Source of the DNA: an uncultured Eubacterium sp.
GTDB taxonomy: Bacteria; Bacillota; Clostridia; Lachnospirales; Lachnospiraceae
Reading direction: 5' to 3'
Assembly: GCA_910584245.1 (NCBI GenBank)
Contig: CAJTZF010000007.1
Location: 62,001 to 126,000 of the forward strand
DNA length: 64,000 bases
Shown piece after piece: positions 33,230-42,531 of the stretch. Below the pieces are notes generated by a model. The model was not told where the DNA came from, searched no databases, and saw only the letters and a program-made list of their open reading frames with translations. Both the position numbers and the translations under genes were made by a program. Every line of letters begins with the position of its first letter. Positions within the stretch are counted from its first letter, which is position 1.

Positions 33230-36067
33230 ATGAAATTTAATTTAGTGAAGGAAAAAGCGGCAGGCTTTTATTTGGATCCGGGTGCGCTGGATTATGAGGG
33301 ACTTGCGCATGTGGCCCATATTTTTATAGAGGATGTAAAACAGGTTACCGGGGCGGTTATGCCGTTCGAGCATACGTGGACGGACGGGCCTCAGATGATT
33401 GCGGGAACGGTGGGCAGCTGCCCGGCATTGGATGAACTCGTGAAAGCAGGGGCGGTGGATGTATCGGCCCTCGAGGGAAAGCGGGAAGTATTCCAGATCC
33501 AGCTGATTTCGCATGAAGGTGCAGAAAAGCTCGTAATTGCGGGGACAGAGACGATTGCGACCTTGTTTGGCATTTACTATATATCGAAAAAGATCGGGGT
33601 ATCCCCGTGGGTATACTGGGCGGATGTAAAGCCGGCCAGGCAGCAGGAGATTGTTTTTGATGAGAGCATTCATTTTGTTTCCAAGCAGCCCTCCGTGAAA
33701 TTCCGCGGATTTTTTATGAACGATGAGTGGCCCTCACTGGGCAACTTTGTTATGAATACGTTCGGGGATTTCAATGAATTTTTCTATGAGAAGGTATTTG
33801 ATTTACTGCTCCGTCTGAATGGAAACTATTTCTGGCCGGCGATGTGGTCGGCTTCGCTTCCCCTGGATGGTTCGGAGGACCCGCTGGCGATTATTAAGCT
33901 GGCGACCGCACTCGGCATTACAATCGGGCAGTCGCACCATGAGCCGCTTATGCGCGCCAGTGAAGAATGGGATAAGGTAAAGACGGACCAGAACAATGTC
34001 GGATACGGGAAAGACTGGAATTATTATACGAACGGTGAGGGACTGTACCGCTATTGGGAGGATGGCGTTGAGCGCGACAAGGAATTTAAGCATATGATTA
34101 CGATCGGAATGCGCGGTGAGCGTGATACGATGATGCTCGGCAGCGATTCTACGATACAAGAAAATGTTGAGCTTTTGCGCCGGATTATTACGGACCAGAA
34201 GAAGATAATCCGCGAAAAGGGCTGTGACCACATGCCCAAAATGCTCGCTCTGTACAAAGAGGTTGAGGGATTTTATTACGGCGGAAACGGCGTCAACGGA
34301 CTGCGCTCTTGGGATGGGCTGGATGATGTTACACTGCTTCTGTCCGACGACAATTTTGGAAATGTGCGGACGCTTCCGACAGAAGACATACGGGACAGAG
34401 AGGCAGGCTGGGGGCTTTATTACCACTTTGATTACCACGGCGCGCCGATCTCGTATGAGTGGGTGAATTCCACGCCGCTGCCAAAAGTATGGGAGCAGGT
34501 TTCTATGGCGTACGATTACGGTATTCGTGACCTGTGGATTGTGAATGTAGGCGACATACGGCCCAATGAGCTTCCGCTCTCTTATTTTATGGGACTTGCG
34601 TATGATTTTGAGGGAATGGGAACGGAGCATCTGAATAAGACGGACGCATTTCTTGCAGACTGGGTAGAGGAGCAGTTCGGCGCCTGGATTGCGGACGGGC
34701 AGCTCAAGAACACGATTGGCCATATTTTGCGTGAATATACAAGAATTCACGGTTTAAGGCGTCCGGAGGCGATGAATCCGGGTGTTTACCACGTGTCGCA
34801 TTTCAATGAGACGAAGAAGATGATTGCCCGCTGTGAAGCGTTGATTGAGACAGCGGATGCTATTCAGGGCAGTATTCCGGCAGAAGCACAGGCGTCGTTT
34901 TTTGGCCTTGTATACTACCCAGCGGTGGCAGGTATGAATCTTCAGCTTATGAGCCTGTATGCGGCTCTAAACAACTGGTATGCCAAATTTGGCGCCAGTG
35001 CTGCAAACGGGTACGCCGACCAGGTTGAGGCGGCCATTGTACGCGATGAGGTGCTTACAAAATATTACAATGAAGGGATGGCAGAGGGCAAATGGAAGGG
35101 TATGATGATGTCTTCCCATGCCTGCTTTGTCACATGGAATGAAGAGGGGTGGCATTTTCCGGAGACGACGCGCGTGGAGCCGCAAAAGGGAAGCCAGCTG
35201 CTGGTACACGCAGAACAGGCGGACCGTTTTGTGAGTGAGGGAAGTGTTTCGCTGCCTGAGTTCACACAGTTGGGAGGAGAGTGCTACCGTCTTGAAATTG
35301 CAAATGCGGGATCGGATGCATTTGATTTTGAGATCTGCGCCACGGACGGTATTTTACTTAGCAAGGAGACCGGCACAGTGGACAAGGAACTTGTCTCGGT
35401 AGAAATCCGGATTGACGGCAAGCGCACGCAGAGCTTTGCCGGGACGGTAACGGTATCCGGCGCGGGAAGCCAGGTGGAGGCTGCTGTCATCTTTACGGCG
35501 AAACCAGACGGTATTCCGGCGGGAGTGTTTGTGGAACGGGATGGCATCGTGTCGATGGAGGCGGAGCATTTTGCGGAAAATATTCCGTTTGGCGGGTACC
35601 ATTTTGAGAAGCTGGATGCTTATGGAAAGACGTTGTCTTCTATGAAAATATATCCGACAACCTCAAATTTTGACCAGATCGGGGAAGCTCCATGTCTGAC
35701 GTATTCGGTCTATGTGAAAGAGGCAGGCGAGTATTTCTTGAAGGTAATTACGGCGCCAAGCAATAATCTTGAACACGGCCGTACGATGCGGTACGCTGTT
35801 TGTGCCGGGGATGGGGAGATCGTCACGGGCGATACGATCCTGTCAGAGAATTATAGAATCGGCGGAGGCCCGAACCAGCCGCACACGTGGACGGAGGGAG
35901 TACTGGACAACTGCCACTATGGAATTACGGCTCACAAGCTGAATGCGGGCGTCAATGAAATACGGTTTTACGGAGTGGAGGCAGGCATTGTGCTGCAAAA
36001 GCTTGTCCTCTACCGGGGAGAGCTTCCGGAATCGTATTTAGGTCCGGAGGAGAGCCAGAGAATATAA
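33230..36067 (+). CDS. GH115 xylan alpha-glucuronidase
   Basis: 945 residues, matching the family. A catalytic (beta/alpha)8 core follows an N-terminal alpha/beta region; the FRGFFMNDEWPSLGNF stretch (about 160-175), LLLRLNGNYFWPAMW, and the tyrosine-rich YYGGNGVNGLRSWDGLDDVTLLLSDDNFGN region are GH115 hallmarks. The C-terminal about 165 residues form a beta-sandwich (GH115_C-like). The enzyme removes (4-O-methyl)glucuronic acid from internal and terminal xylose of glucuronoxylan. No signal peptide is seen, so it would act inside the cell on imported oligosaccharides. The start at 33230 uses GCGGAAATGAGG. Confidence 0.88.
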   Translation: MKFNLVKEKAAGFYLDPGALDYEGLAHVAHIFIEDVKQVTGAVMPFEHTWTDGPQMIAGTVGSCPALDELVKAGAVDVSALEGKREVFQIQLISHEGAEKLVIAGTETIATLFGIYYISKKIGVSPWVYWADVKPARQQEIVFDESIHFVSKQPSVKFRGFFMNDEWPSLGNFVMNTFGDFNEFFYEKVFDLLLRLNGNYFWPAMWSASLPLDGSEDPLAIIKLATALGITIGQSHHEPLMRASEEWDKVKTDQNNVGYGKDWNYYTNGEGLYRYWEDGVERDKEFKHMITIGMRGERDTMMLGSDSTIQENVELLRRIITDQKKIIREKGCDHMPKMLALYKEVEGFYYGGNGVNGLRSWDGLDDVTLLLSDDNFGNVRTLPTEDIRDREAGWGLYYHFDYHGAPISYEWVNSTPLPKVWEQVSMAYDYGIRDLWIVNVGDIRPNELPLSYFMGLAYDFEGMGTEHLNKTDAFLADWVEEQFGAWIADGQLKNTIGHILREYTRIHGLRRPEAMNPGVYHVSHFNETKKMIARCEALIETADAIQGSIPAEAQASFFGLVYYPAVAGMNLQLMSLYAALNNWYAKFGASAANGYADQVEAAIVRDEVLTKYYNEGMAEGKWKGMMMSSHACFVTWNEEGWHFPETTRVEPQKGSQLLVHAEQADRFVSEGSVSLPEFTQLGGECYRLEIANAGSDAFDFEICATDGILLSKETGTVDKELVSVEIRIDGKRTQSFAGTVTVSGAGSQVEAAVIFTAKPDGIPAGVFVERDGIVSMEAEHFAENIPFGGYHFEKLDAYGKTLSSMKIYPTTSNFDQIGEAPCLTYSVYVKEAGEYFLKVITAPSNNLEHGRTMRYAVCAGDGEIVTGDTILSENYRIGGGPNQPHTWTEGVLDNCHYGITAHKLNAGVNEIRFYGVEAGIVLQKLVLYRGELPESYLGPEESQRI

Positions 36068-36094
36068 ACAGAAAACGACATAGGAGGATTTGTT

Positions 36095-37171
36095 ATGGCT
36101 GAAAAATGTATTGAGCTAAAAGGCATTACCAAATCATTTGACGGACAAATCGTTCTTGATAAGATGAATCTTGATATTCATGAGAATGAATTTGTTACCT
36201 TGCTCGGCCCAAGCGGCTGCGGTAAGACGACGACGCTGCGTATTATCGGCGGGTTCGAGACGGCAGATGAGGGTGAAGTGCTGCTAAACGGAGTTGATAT
36301 TGCCAGGGTTCCTGCCAATAAACGGCCGATTAATACGGTGTTTCAAAAATACGCGCTGTTTTCGCATATGAATATCGAGGAAAATATCGCATTCGGATTA
36401 AAAATAAAGAAGAAATCGAAACAGTATATCCGGGATAAGATCCATTATGCCCTAAAACTTGTGAATCTGGAAGGGTTTGAGAAGCGTTCGCCGGATTCAC
36501 TCAGCGGTGGGCAGCAGCAGAGAATTGCGATTGCGAGGGCGATCGTGAATGAACCGAAAATACTTTTATTGGATGAGCCGCTCGGGGCGCTGGATTTGAA
36601 ACTGCGCCAGGACATGCAGTATGAGCTGATCCGGCTGAAGGAAGAGCTTGGAATTACGTTTGTATACGTTACCCATGACCAGGAGGAGGCGCTCACGATG
36701 TCCGATATGATCGTGGTCATGAACCAGGGGTATATTCAGCAGATCGGCTCCCCAGAGGACATTTATAATGAGCCGCAGAATGCGTTTGTGGCGGATTTTA
36801 TCGGGGAGAGTAATATTATTTCCGCTACAATGGTGCGGGATAGGCTTGTCAATATACAGGGCACGGATTTCGAGTGTGTGGATGTGGGATTCGGTGAAAA
36901 TAGGCCGGTGGACGTAGTGATACGCCCGGAGGATCTTATTTTAGTGCCAGTGGAAAAGGGGCTGATCCGGGGACGCGTGACTTCCCTTGTTTTTAAGGGG
37001 GTACACTATGAGATGGAAATTGAGGCGATGGATTATACATGGCTTGTCCAGAGTACCCGTCTGGCAGAGGTCGGCAGCGAGGTGGGGCTCTGGGTCGATC
37101 CCTTCAATATACAGATTATGAAAAAACCCGAGAATGAGGCGGAGGAGGTGTTTTCTGGTGACCGGATCTAA
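36095..37171 (+). CDS. potA: PotA-type ABC importer ATPase
   Basis: 358 residues: ABC core with Walker A GPSGCGKTT (about 38-46), Q-loop FQKYALF, signature LSGGQQQR, Walker B ILLLDEPLGALD, H-loop VTHDQEEA, then a TOBE-type regulatory domain (about 245-345). Ordered with two permeases and a binding protein as in spermidine/putrescine importers. RBS TAGGAGG. The stop overlaps the next gene by 14 bp. Because the operon directly follows glucuronate genes, another substrate is possible; the sequence favours polyamines. Confidence 0.87.
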   Translation: MAEKCIELKGITKSFDGQIVLDKMNLDIHENEFVTLLGPSGCGKTTTLRIIGGFETADEGEVLLNGVDIARVPANKRPINTVFQKYALFSHMNIEENIAFGLKIKKKSKQYIRDKIHYALKLVNLEGFEKRSPDSLSGGQQQRIAIARAIVNEPKILLLDEPLGALDLKLRQDMQYELIRLKEELGITFVYVTHDQEEALTMSDMIVVMNQGYIQQIGSPEDIYNEPQNAFVADFIGESNIISATMVRDRLVNIQGTDFECVDVGFGENRPVDVVIRPEDLILVPVEKGLIRGRVTSLVFKGVHYEMEIEAMDYTWLVQSTRLAEVGSEVGLWVDPFNIQIMKKPENEAEEVFSGDRI

Positions 37172-37985
37172 ACACCTCAGGCGTCTTGCCTACCCATACG
37201 CGGTATGGATGGCTATTTTTGTTATTGTTCCAATTTTTATCGTCGGTTACTATGGTTTTACAGACCGGGATGGCGGATTTACGTTAGAACACATCCGCAG
37301 CATTTCAACGCCGGCCCACTTAAAGGCGCTGCTGCTTTCGGTAAAACTCTCTGTAGTCAGCACGCTGATCTGTTTTTTGTTATCGCTGCCGCTGGCGCTT
37401 GCGATCCGGAGCACAAAAGTGAACAGCAACGGATTTATTATTTTCATCTTTATACTGCCGATGTGGATGAATTTTTTGCTCCGCACGATAGCATGGCAGT
37501 CTCTTCTTGAAAAAACAGGTATTATTAATACAATTTTGCATGCGGTCGGTCTTCCCGGGCAGAATATGATTAATACCGAGGGCGCTATTATACTCGGGAT
37601 GGTTTACAATTATCTTCCGTTTATGGTGCTGCCGATTTACAATTCACTCGTGAGGATTTCCCAGGATACGTTTGATGCGGCGCAGGATTTGGGGGCTAAT
37701 TGGTTCCAGGTTTTGTGGCACATCACGTTGCCGCAGATTTTTCCCGGCATCGTAAGCGGGATTACGATGGTTTTTGTGCCGGCGATGACGACGTTTGTCA
37801 TTTCCAACCTGCTCGGCGGGGCGAAAATAAATTTGATCGGAAATGTTATCGAACAGGAATTCACAACGGCAAACAACTGGTACGAAGGCGCCGGCCTGTC
37901 GCTTGTCCTGATGATTCTCGTACTTGGAAGCATGGCGGTTATGTCGCGCTATGACAAGGATGGGGAGGGGGCGGCGATATGGTAA
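37158..37985 (+). CDS. potB: PotB-type ABC importer permease
   Basis: 275 residues, six membrane helices, with the EAA-like loop around VRISQDTFDAAQDLGANWFQVLWHITLPQIFPGIVSG (about 170-207), which docks the ATPase. GTG at 37158 is preferred: GGAGGAGGTG ends about 8 bp upstream. The first residues before the first helix are KHLRRLAYPYAVW, typical for PotB. It overlaps potA and potC on both sides. Confidence 0.87.
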   Translation: MTGSKHLRRLAYPYAVWMAIFVIVPIFIVGYYGFTDRDGGFTLEHIRSISTPAHLKALLLSVKLSVVSTLICFLLSLPLALAIRSTKVNSNGFIIFIFILPMWMNFLLRTIAWQSLLEKTGIINTILHAVGLPGQNMINTEGAIILGMVYNYLPFMVLPIYNSLVRISQDTFDAAQDLGANWFQVLWHITLPQIFPGIVSGITMVFVPAMTTFVISNLLGGAKINLIGNVIEQEFTTANNWYEGAGLSLVLMILVLGSMAVMSRYDKDGEGAAIW

Positions 37986-38776
37986 GAAAAAAGCTTGCCG
38001 GAATTGGTGGGAAAATTTACCTGCTCCTTATATTTATATTTTTGTATGGCCCGATTGCTACTTTGATCGTGCTGTCCTTTAATGAGTCCCGGTTTCGCGG
38101 GAAGTGGGGAGGATTCAGCTTGAAGTGGTACGAAAGCCTGTTTTCTTCCCGGGAGATTATGGATGCCCTTTGGACGACGTTGCTGCTTGCTCTTTTATCT
38201 GCGTTTATTGCCACTGTACTCGGCACGGTCGCCGCATTTGCGATGAACCGGATGAAGCGGCTGCCGCGGGTCATACTTATGACAGTCACAAACATTCCGA
38301 TGCTTAATGCGGACATCGTTACAGGGATTTCCCTTATGCTTTTGTTTCTTGCCTTAAATTATAAGCTCGGTTTCAGCAGTGTGCTATTTGCACATATTAC
38401 GTTTAATTTGCCTTATGTCGTGCTGAGTGTGCTTCCTAAATTGAAACAGATGAACCGGAGTGTTTATGAGGCGGCGCTTGATTTGGGGGCTTCGAAGCAG
38501 TACGCGTTTTTGAAAGTGATTTTTCCAGATATCCTTCCGGGGATCTTGACAGGATTTCTTTTATCCTTTACGATGTCACTGGATGACTTTGTTATTACGC
38601 ACTTTACGAAAGGGGTGGGCGTCGATACGCTTTCCACAAAGATTTACGCGGAGGTCAGAAAGGGGATCCGGCCGGAAATTTATGCGCTTTCCACACTTTT
38701 ATTTGTGGGCGTGTTTATTATGTTAGTTCTCGTCAACCGGAGAACTGGCCAGAGCAGGGAACGATCGGCTAAGTGA
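37979..38776 (+). CDS. potC: PotC-type ABC importer permease
   Basis: 265 residues, six membrane helices; the second inner-membrane subunit of the importer. EAA-like loop at VYEAALDLGASKQYAFLKVIFPDILPGILTG (about 160-190) and SFTMSLDDFVITHF, a PotC-type stretch. Starts 7 bp before the potB stop with an ATG directly behind a G-rich ribosome site (GGGGAGGGGG). Confidence 0.87.
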   Translation: MVRKKLAGIGGKIYLLLIFIFLYGPIATLIVLSFNESRFRGKWGGFSLKWYESLFSSREIMDALWTTLLLALLSAFIATVLGTVAAFAMNRMKRLPRVILMTVTNIPMLNADIVTGISLMLLFLALNYKLGFSSVLFAHITFNLPYVVLSVLPKLKQMNRSVYEAALDLGASKQYAFLKVIFPDILPGILTGFLLSFTMSLDDFVITHFTKGVGVDTLSTKIYAEVRKGIRPEIYALSTLLFVGVFIMLVLVNRRTGQSRERSAK

Positions 38777-38828
38777 AATGGTTTTAGTATGGCTGGCAAA
38801 GTAGAAAAAAGAAAGTAGGAAGAAAGAG

Positions 38829-39887
38829 ATGAAAAAAATAATAGCCTTATGTTGTTTTATGTGTTTGGTTGTGGGCAGTCTGACTGCTTGTGGAGACGGT
38901 TCCTCCGCCGGGGAGCTCTATGTTTATAATTATGGTGAGTACTTTGATCCCGATGCCCTGCAGCAGTTTGAGGAGGAAACCGGTATAAAGGTCACCTACG
39001 ATGAGTACGAGACAAACGAAATGATGTATCCGCTTGTCGCAAATGGAGCGGCGGAGTACGATCTGGTATGCCCGTCGGATTATATGGTGCAGCGGATGAT
39101 TGGCGAGGGACTGTTGGAAGAGATTAACTTTGAACATATTCCAAATATCAAATACGTGGACCAGGTGTACATGGATGCCAGCCGCGCATTTGATGAAAGT
39201 AACCGTTACAGCGTGCCATACCTGTGGGGAACGGTGGGGATTTTGTACAATAAGACGGTCGTGACAGAGCCGGTTGACAGCTGGGACATTTTGTGGGATA
39301 CAAAATATAAGGATAATGTGCTGATGCAGAAAAGCGTACGGGATGCCTTTGGCATTACCCTTAAATATCTTGGCTATTCTCTGAACAGTACGGATGAAAA
39401 TGAGCTGGAGCAGGCGAAGCAGAAATTGTTGGAACAGAAAAAGTCTGGCGTGGTACAGGCATATGTTGTCGATGAAGTGCGGGATAAAATGATCGCAAAT
39501 GAAGCGGCGATCGGTGTGATCTATTCCGGGGAGGCGCTTACTTGCCAGAAGGAGAACCCGGATTTGGAATATGTGATACCAAAAGAGGGCAGTAATTTGT
39601 GGATTGATTCGTGGGTTATTCCGAAAGGCGCAAAAAATAAAGAGAACGCGGAAAAGTTTCTTGATTTCCTGTGCCGGCCGGAGATAGCGAAGAAAAATTT
39701 TGATTATATCACGTATTCGATTCCAAATAGCGAGGGCCGTAAGCTCATTGAGGAAGAGGAATACCGAAATAGTACGATTGCTTTTCCTGAGCTGGAATCG
39801 CTTACGAACTGCGAGACGTTGAAATATCTGGGGCCGGAAGCCGATGAATTGTATAATAAAAAATGGAAGGAAATTATGGCGGATTGA
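38829..39887 (+). CDS. potD: PotD-type polyamine-binding lipoprotein
   Basis: 352 residues with lipobox LTAC (Cys21). The mature part is a type-2 periplasmic-binding-protein fold: LYVYNYGEYFDPDALQQFEEETGIKVTYDEYETNEMM at the start is characteristic of PotD/PotF, as are LVCPSDYMVQRM and PYLWGTVGILYN. It captures spermidine or putrescine outside the membrane for PotABC. Separate gap of 52 bp after potC with its own RBS; a long perfect terminator follows. Confidence 0.88.
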   Translation: MKKIIALCCFMCLVVGSLTACGDGSSAGELYVYNYGEYFDPDALQQFEEETGIKVTYDEYETNEMMYPLVANGAAEYDLVCPSDYMVQRMIGEGLLEEINFEHIPNIKYVDQVYMDASRAFDESNRYSVPYLWGTVGILYNKTVVTEPVDSWDILWDTKYKDNVLMQKSVRDAFGITLKYLGYSLNSTDENELEQAKQKLLEQKKSGVVQAYVVDEVRDKMIANEAAIGVIYSGEALTCQKENPDLEYVIPKEGSNLWIDSWVIPKGAKNKENAEKFLDFLCRPEIAKKNFDYITYSIPNSEGRKLIEEEEYRNSTIAFPELESLTNCETLKYLGPEADELYNKKWKEIMAD

Positions 39888-39891
39888 TTAT

Positions 39892-39945
39892 AAAACATAC
39901 CGCCCCTCGTATCGCACGGATGCAAAGGGGCGGTATGTTTTTATT
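39892..39945. terminator. bidirectional terminator
   Basis: Perfect 16-bp arms AAAACATACCGCCCCT (39892-39907) and AGGGGCGGTATGTTTT (39926-39941). T-rich on the plus side (TTTTTATTT) and A/T-rich on the other, so it ends both potD and the convergent GyrI-like gene, whose stop lies within its edge. Confidence 0.9.
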
Positions 39946-40393
39946 TCAGTCCGACATAAATATGGATTTCTGCGTTGTCCATGCTGTCGTCCTGGTATTC
40001 CTCAAAGTCACACTGGAATGTCCTGGGCAGGTTTAACTCCCAGATTTCCTTCCATGCCGCAGCGACAGCCTGTACCATATCACCCCGGATGATAAATTTT
40101 GCATACCGTCCAGCTGGTATTTTACATACGGCGTAAGAGGTATTTTCCGGCTGTGCGGACACTTCGCAGGCCGCCATCGCTGTGTAATCTCCAGTTGCGT
40201 CTGCTGAATAGTCCGTATAAATGCCAAGCGCTTTTTCATTTGTTTTTTGTGGGATCGAAGCGTAGATTCCCTCGTTGAAAAGCTGGTTCCAAAGACCGCC
40301 GATGACAGCGCCCACATCGGGGGATGAGTTGTTCGTACGGGCCGATACGCCGACTGCGATTTTCTCTTCCAAATTTACAATTTCATAGTCCAT
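39941..40393 (-). CDS. GyrI-like / AraC effector-binding-domain protein
   Basis: 150 residues; a stand-alone bacterial transcription activator effector-binding domain (SOUL/GyrI-like). MDYEIVNLEEKIAVGVSARTNN at the start, a central KALGIYTDY strand, YAVCKIPAGRYAKF, and a C-terminal AEIHIYVGLK strand. Such domains bind drugs or metabolites; some hydrolyse or sequester them. The start uses GAAATGGAGG 7 bp away. It follows a WYL regulator on the same strand with a 93-bp gap, a common pairing, so the regulator may control or sense alongside it. Confidence 0.8.
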   Translation of the reverse strand: MDYEIVNLEEKIAVGVSARTNNSSPDVGAVIGGLWNQLFNEGIYASIPQKTNEKALGIYTDYSADATGDYTAMAACEVSAQPENTSYAVCKIPAGRYAKFIIRGDMVQAVAAAWKEIWELNLPRTFQCDFEEYQDDSMDNAEIHIYVGLK

Positions 40394-40399
40394 TGTTTT

Positions 40400-40427
40400 C
40401 CTCCATTTCTGCACGTAGTTCCGTGCA
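40400..40427 (-). promoter_or_regulatory. RBS-abutting hairpin in the GyrI-like leader
   Basis: Minus strand TGCACG (40427-40422), 6-nt loop, CGTGCA (40415-40410), then GAAATGGAGG (40409-40400) and the ATG at 40393. Confidence 0.55.
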
Positions 40428-40486
40428 CAAGCGTTTTTTCTTTTACCTCTTCATCCTATCACAGTAAAGTTGACAGCGGTATGTCA

Positions 40487-41392
40487 TCATCTGATATATT
40501 TTTTTCGAATGTTTTCCGCATATGCCAGCATATCCTTTCGGAGTTCCGCTGGCTCTAAAAGTTCCGCGCCTTCTCCAAACGAAGCAATCCAGCACACAAT
40601 ACTTGTTTTATCCGTAAAGCCAAAAGAAAATAGCAAGTTTCCGTCCGGCTGTTCTGTGAAGCTTTCCGGGCCGAACTCTTCTATTAACCTCCACTTATAC
40701 GCTGGCTGGATTTTAGCCTTTACCTGGTATTGTTTGGGGAAAACCCGGTCTGCCGACAGTTCTGGCAACGGAGCCGGACGTTTTTCAAAAGACCCGTCTA
40801 TTTTTAAGTTTGTCATGCGGTTTAGCTTAAACAGGCGAAAATCCTGTCTTGTTGTGCACCATCCCCATATATACCAGCTCGACCATTGGAAAAAAAGATT
40901 ATATGGTTCAACTAACCGAGCAGAATCCCCTTTCGGCGCATGATAAGTAAAGGAAATTTTTTTTGAGGAAAGAATGGCGGTATGGATTTGTTCAATTTTT
41001 GGCGTCAGGGACGTTTTGGACCACGAAGCGAGATCGATTTGGATATGCTGGTCTCCCGGCGGCCGGTCGGATGCACCGGAGGAAAGTTTTTCCATCAGCT
41101 GTACATACCGGTTAGTACTGCTGATGCTGTGAAGGCTTTTCAGTCCTGCCAGAATAGCGGACAGGTCAGAAGTGCTGAGCAGCGTCCGGTCGATTTTATA
41201 TCCTTCCATAACGGATATGCCGCCTTTTGGTCCCGGCGTTGTCACAAGAGGAATTCCCGCCATGCACAGCGCCTCGATATCCCGGCTGATCGTGCGCCGC
41301 GACACCTCGAATTTTTCTGCCAGATAGGGAGCAGTTACTTTTTCCTGCTGTAAAAGAATGGATAAAATTCCGATCATGCGGTCAATTTTCAT
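40487..41392 (-). CDS. WYL-domain transcriptional regulator (YafY-like)
   Basis: 301 residues: HTH_11-type winged helix (residues 1-60; VTAPYLAEKFEVSRRTISRDIEAL) followed by a WYL domain (about 130-210; the SFTYHAPKGDSARLVEPYNLFFQWSSWYIWGWC stretch) and a C-terminal WCX-like segment. WYL domains bind nucleotide or small ligands, including nucleic acids, and control DNA-damage, stress or metabolic genes. The long frame extends upstream to 41485, but the ATG at 41392 fits the family N-terminus. Divergent from hprK with promoters almost touching, so it may regulate itself and influence hprK. Confidence 0.85.
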   Translation of the reverse strand: MKIDRMIGILSILLQQEKVTAPYLAEKFEVSRRTISRDIEALCMAGIPLVTTPGPKGGISVMEGYKIDRTLLSTSDLSAILAGLKSLHSISSTNRYVQLMEKLSSGASDRPPGDQHIQIDLASWSKTSLTPKIEQIHTAILSSKKISFTYHAPKGDSARLVEPYNLFFQWSSWYIWGWCTTRQDFRLFKLNRMTNLKIDGSFEKRPAPLPELSADRVFPKQYQVKAKIQPAYKWRLIEEFGPESFTEQPDGNLLFSFGFTDKTSIVCWIASFGEGAELLEPAELRKDMLAYAENIRKKYIR

Positions 41393-41432
41393 TCCTATTT
41401 TCCCCCTTTGCCCTAGTTTTGTTTTCGAAAAA

Positions 41433-41461
41433 ATTATATCACGCTTTCCTATCGGTCTCAA
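41433..41461 (-). promoter_or_regulatory. promoter of the WYL regulator
   Basis: Minus strand TTGAGA (41461-41456), 17 bp, TATAAT (41438-41433). Its -35 lies 9 bp from the divergent hprK -35. Confidence 0.8.
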
Positions 41462-41470
41462 TACAAAGAT

Positions 41471-41499
41471 TTGACTTAAATCCAAATTGCGGTTATACT
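41471..41499 (+). promoter_or_regulatory. promoter of hprK
   Basis: TTGACT (41471-41476), 17 bp, TATACT (41494-41499). The leader holds ATCGTG (41516-41521) / CACGAT (41540-41545), directly before GGAAAAGGAG. Confidence 0.82.
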
Positions 41500-41562
41500 A
41501 TTGATATTAGAGTTGATCGTGTGGTACGGACGGAGTGTGCACGATGGAAAAGGAGTGTGATT

Positions 41563-42480
41563 ATGTATAAGGTTGCTTTGCAGGAATGCATTGAAAAAAT
41601 GAACTTGGAGTGTCTTACACCGGATGTGAATATTGAGGAAATCGAGATTACGCAGTCGGATGTAAACCGTCCGGCTCTGCAGCTGGCAGGATTTTTTGAC
41701 TATTTTGACCATCACAGGGTGCAGATTATCGGGCATGTGGAAAACACGTACATGGAGAACCAGGGAATGGAATACAGTGTGGAGATGATGGGACGGATTA
41801 TGTCTTATAAAGTGCCCTGTATTGTGTTTTGCAGGAATATCCAAGTGCCGGAGGAGTTTCTGGCGCAGGCAAATGAGCACGGCGTCCCGATTTTGCGGAC
41901 GAAAATGACGACGTCTTCCTTTTCTTCAGAGCTGGACCGTTGGCTGAAGGTGGAACTGGCGCCGCGGATTCGGATTCACGGTGTGCTGGTGGATATATAT
42001 GGCGAGGGCGTGCTGATTACCGGCGAGAGCGGCATCGGCAAGAGTGAGGTGGCGTTGGAGCTTATTCACCGCGGACACCGTCTCGTGTCGGATGATGTGG
42101 TGGAAATCAAAAAAATAAGCGATGACACCCTGCTCGGCACGGCGCCGGATATTACAAGGCATTTCATAGAGCTCCGGGGGATCGGGATCGTGGATGCCAA
42201 GGCGCTTTTTGGGGTGGAGAGCGTGAAGGATACCCAGTCCATTGATCTTGTTATCCAGCTTGAGGAGTGGAACAGGGACCAGGAATACGACCGCATGGGG
42301 CTCGAGGAAAATTATATCGAATACCTCGGAAATAAGGTGGTATGTCATTCCATACCGATCCGCCCGGGAAGAAATGTGGCGATTATATGCGAATCGGCAG
42401 CAGTAAACTACCGCCAGAAAAAAATGGGTTATAATGCGGCGCTGGAGCTCTATAATAAAGTAACGAGCAGATTGGAATAA
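41563..42480 (+). CDS. hprK: HPr kinase/phosphorylase
   Basis: 305 residues. N-terminal domain 1-130, then the kinase: Walker A GESGIGKS (154-161), HxGVLVD region with His139, SDDVVEI (176-182), and the HprK signature near IELRGIGIVDAKALFG (about 205-220). It phosphorylates and dephosphorylates Ser46 of HPr and Crh in response to fructose-1,6-bisphosphate and phosphate, driving CcpA-dependent catabolite control. The start at 41563 was chosen by family length and the AAGGAG site; the frame is open to 41419. A Crh-like partner is encoded 4 kb downstream. Confidence 0.92.
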   Translation: MYKVALQECIEKMNLECLTPDVNIEEIEITQSDVNRPALQLAGFFDYFDHHRVQIIGHVENTYMENQGMEYSVEMMGRIMSYKVPCIVFCRNIQVPEEFLAQANEHGVPILRTKMTTSSFSSELDRWLKVELAPRIRIHGVLVDIYGEGVLITGESGIGKSEVALELIHRGHRLVSDDVVEIKKISDDTLLGTAPDITRHFIELRGIGIVDAKALFGVESVKDTQSIDLVIQLEEWNRDQEYDRMGLEENYIEYLGNKVVCHSIPIRPGRNVAIICESAAVNYRQKKMGYNAALELYNKVTSRLE

Positions 42481-42531
42481 TAGAATGACAGGCAGATAAA
42501 AGGCTGGCAGAGAGGAAGGATTGGTTTGTAA

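Noticed and set aside
33803..34750. 315-codon open frame antisense to the GH115 gene
   Set aside because: Shadow of conserved catalytic-domain coding sequence.
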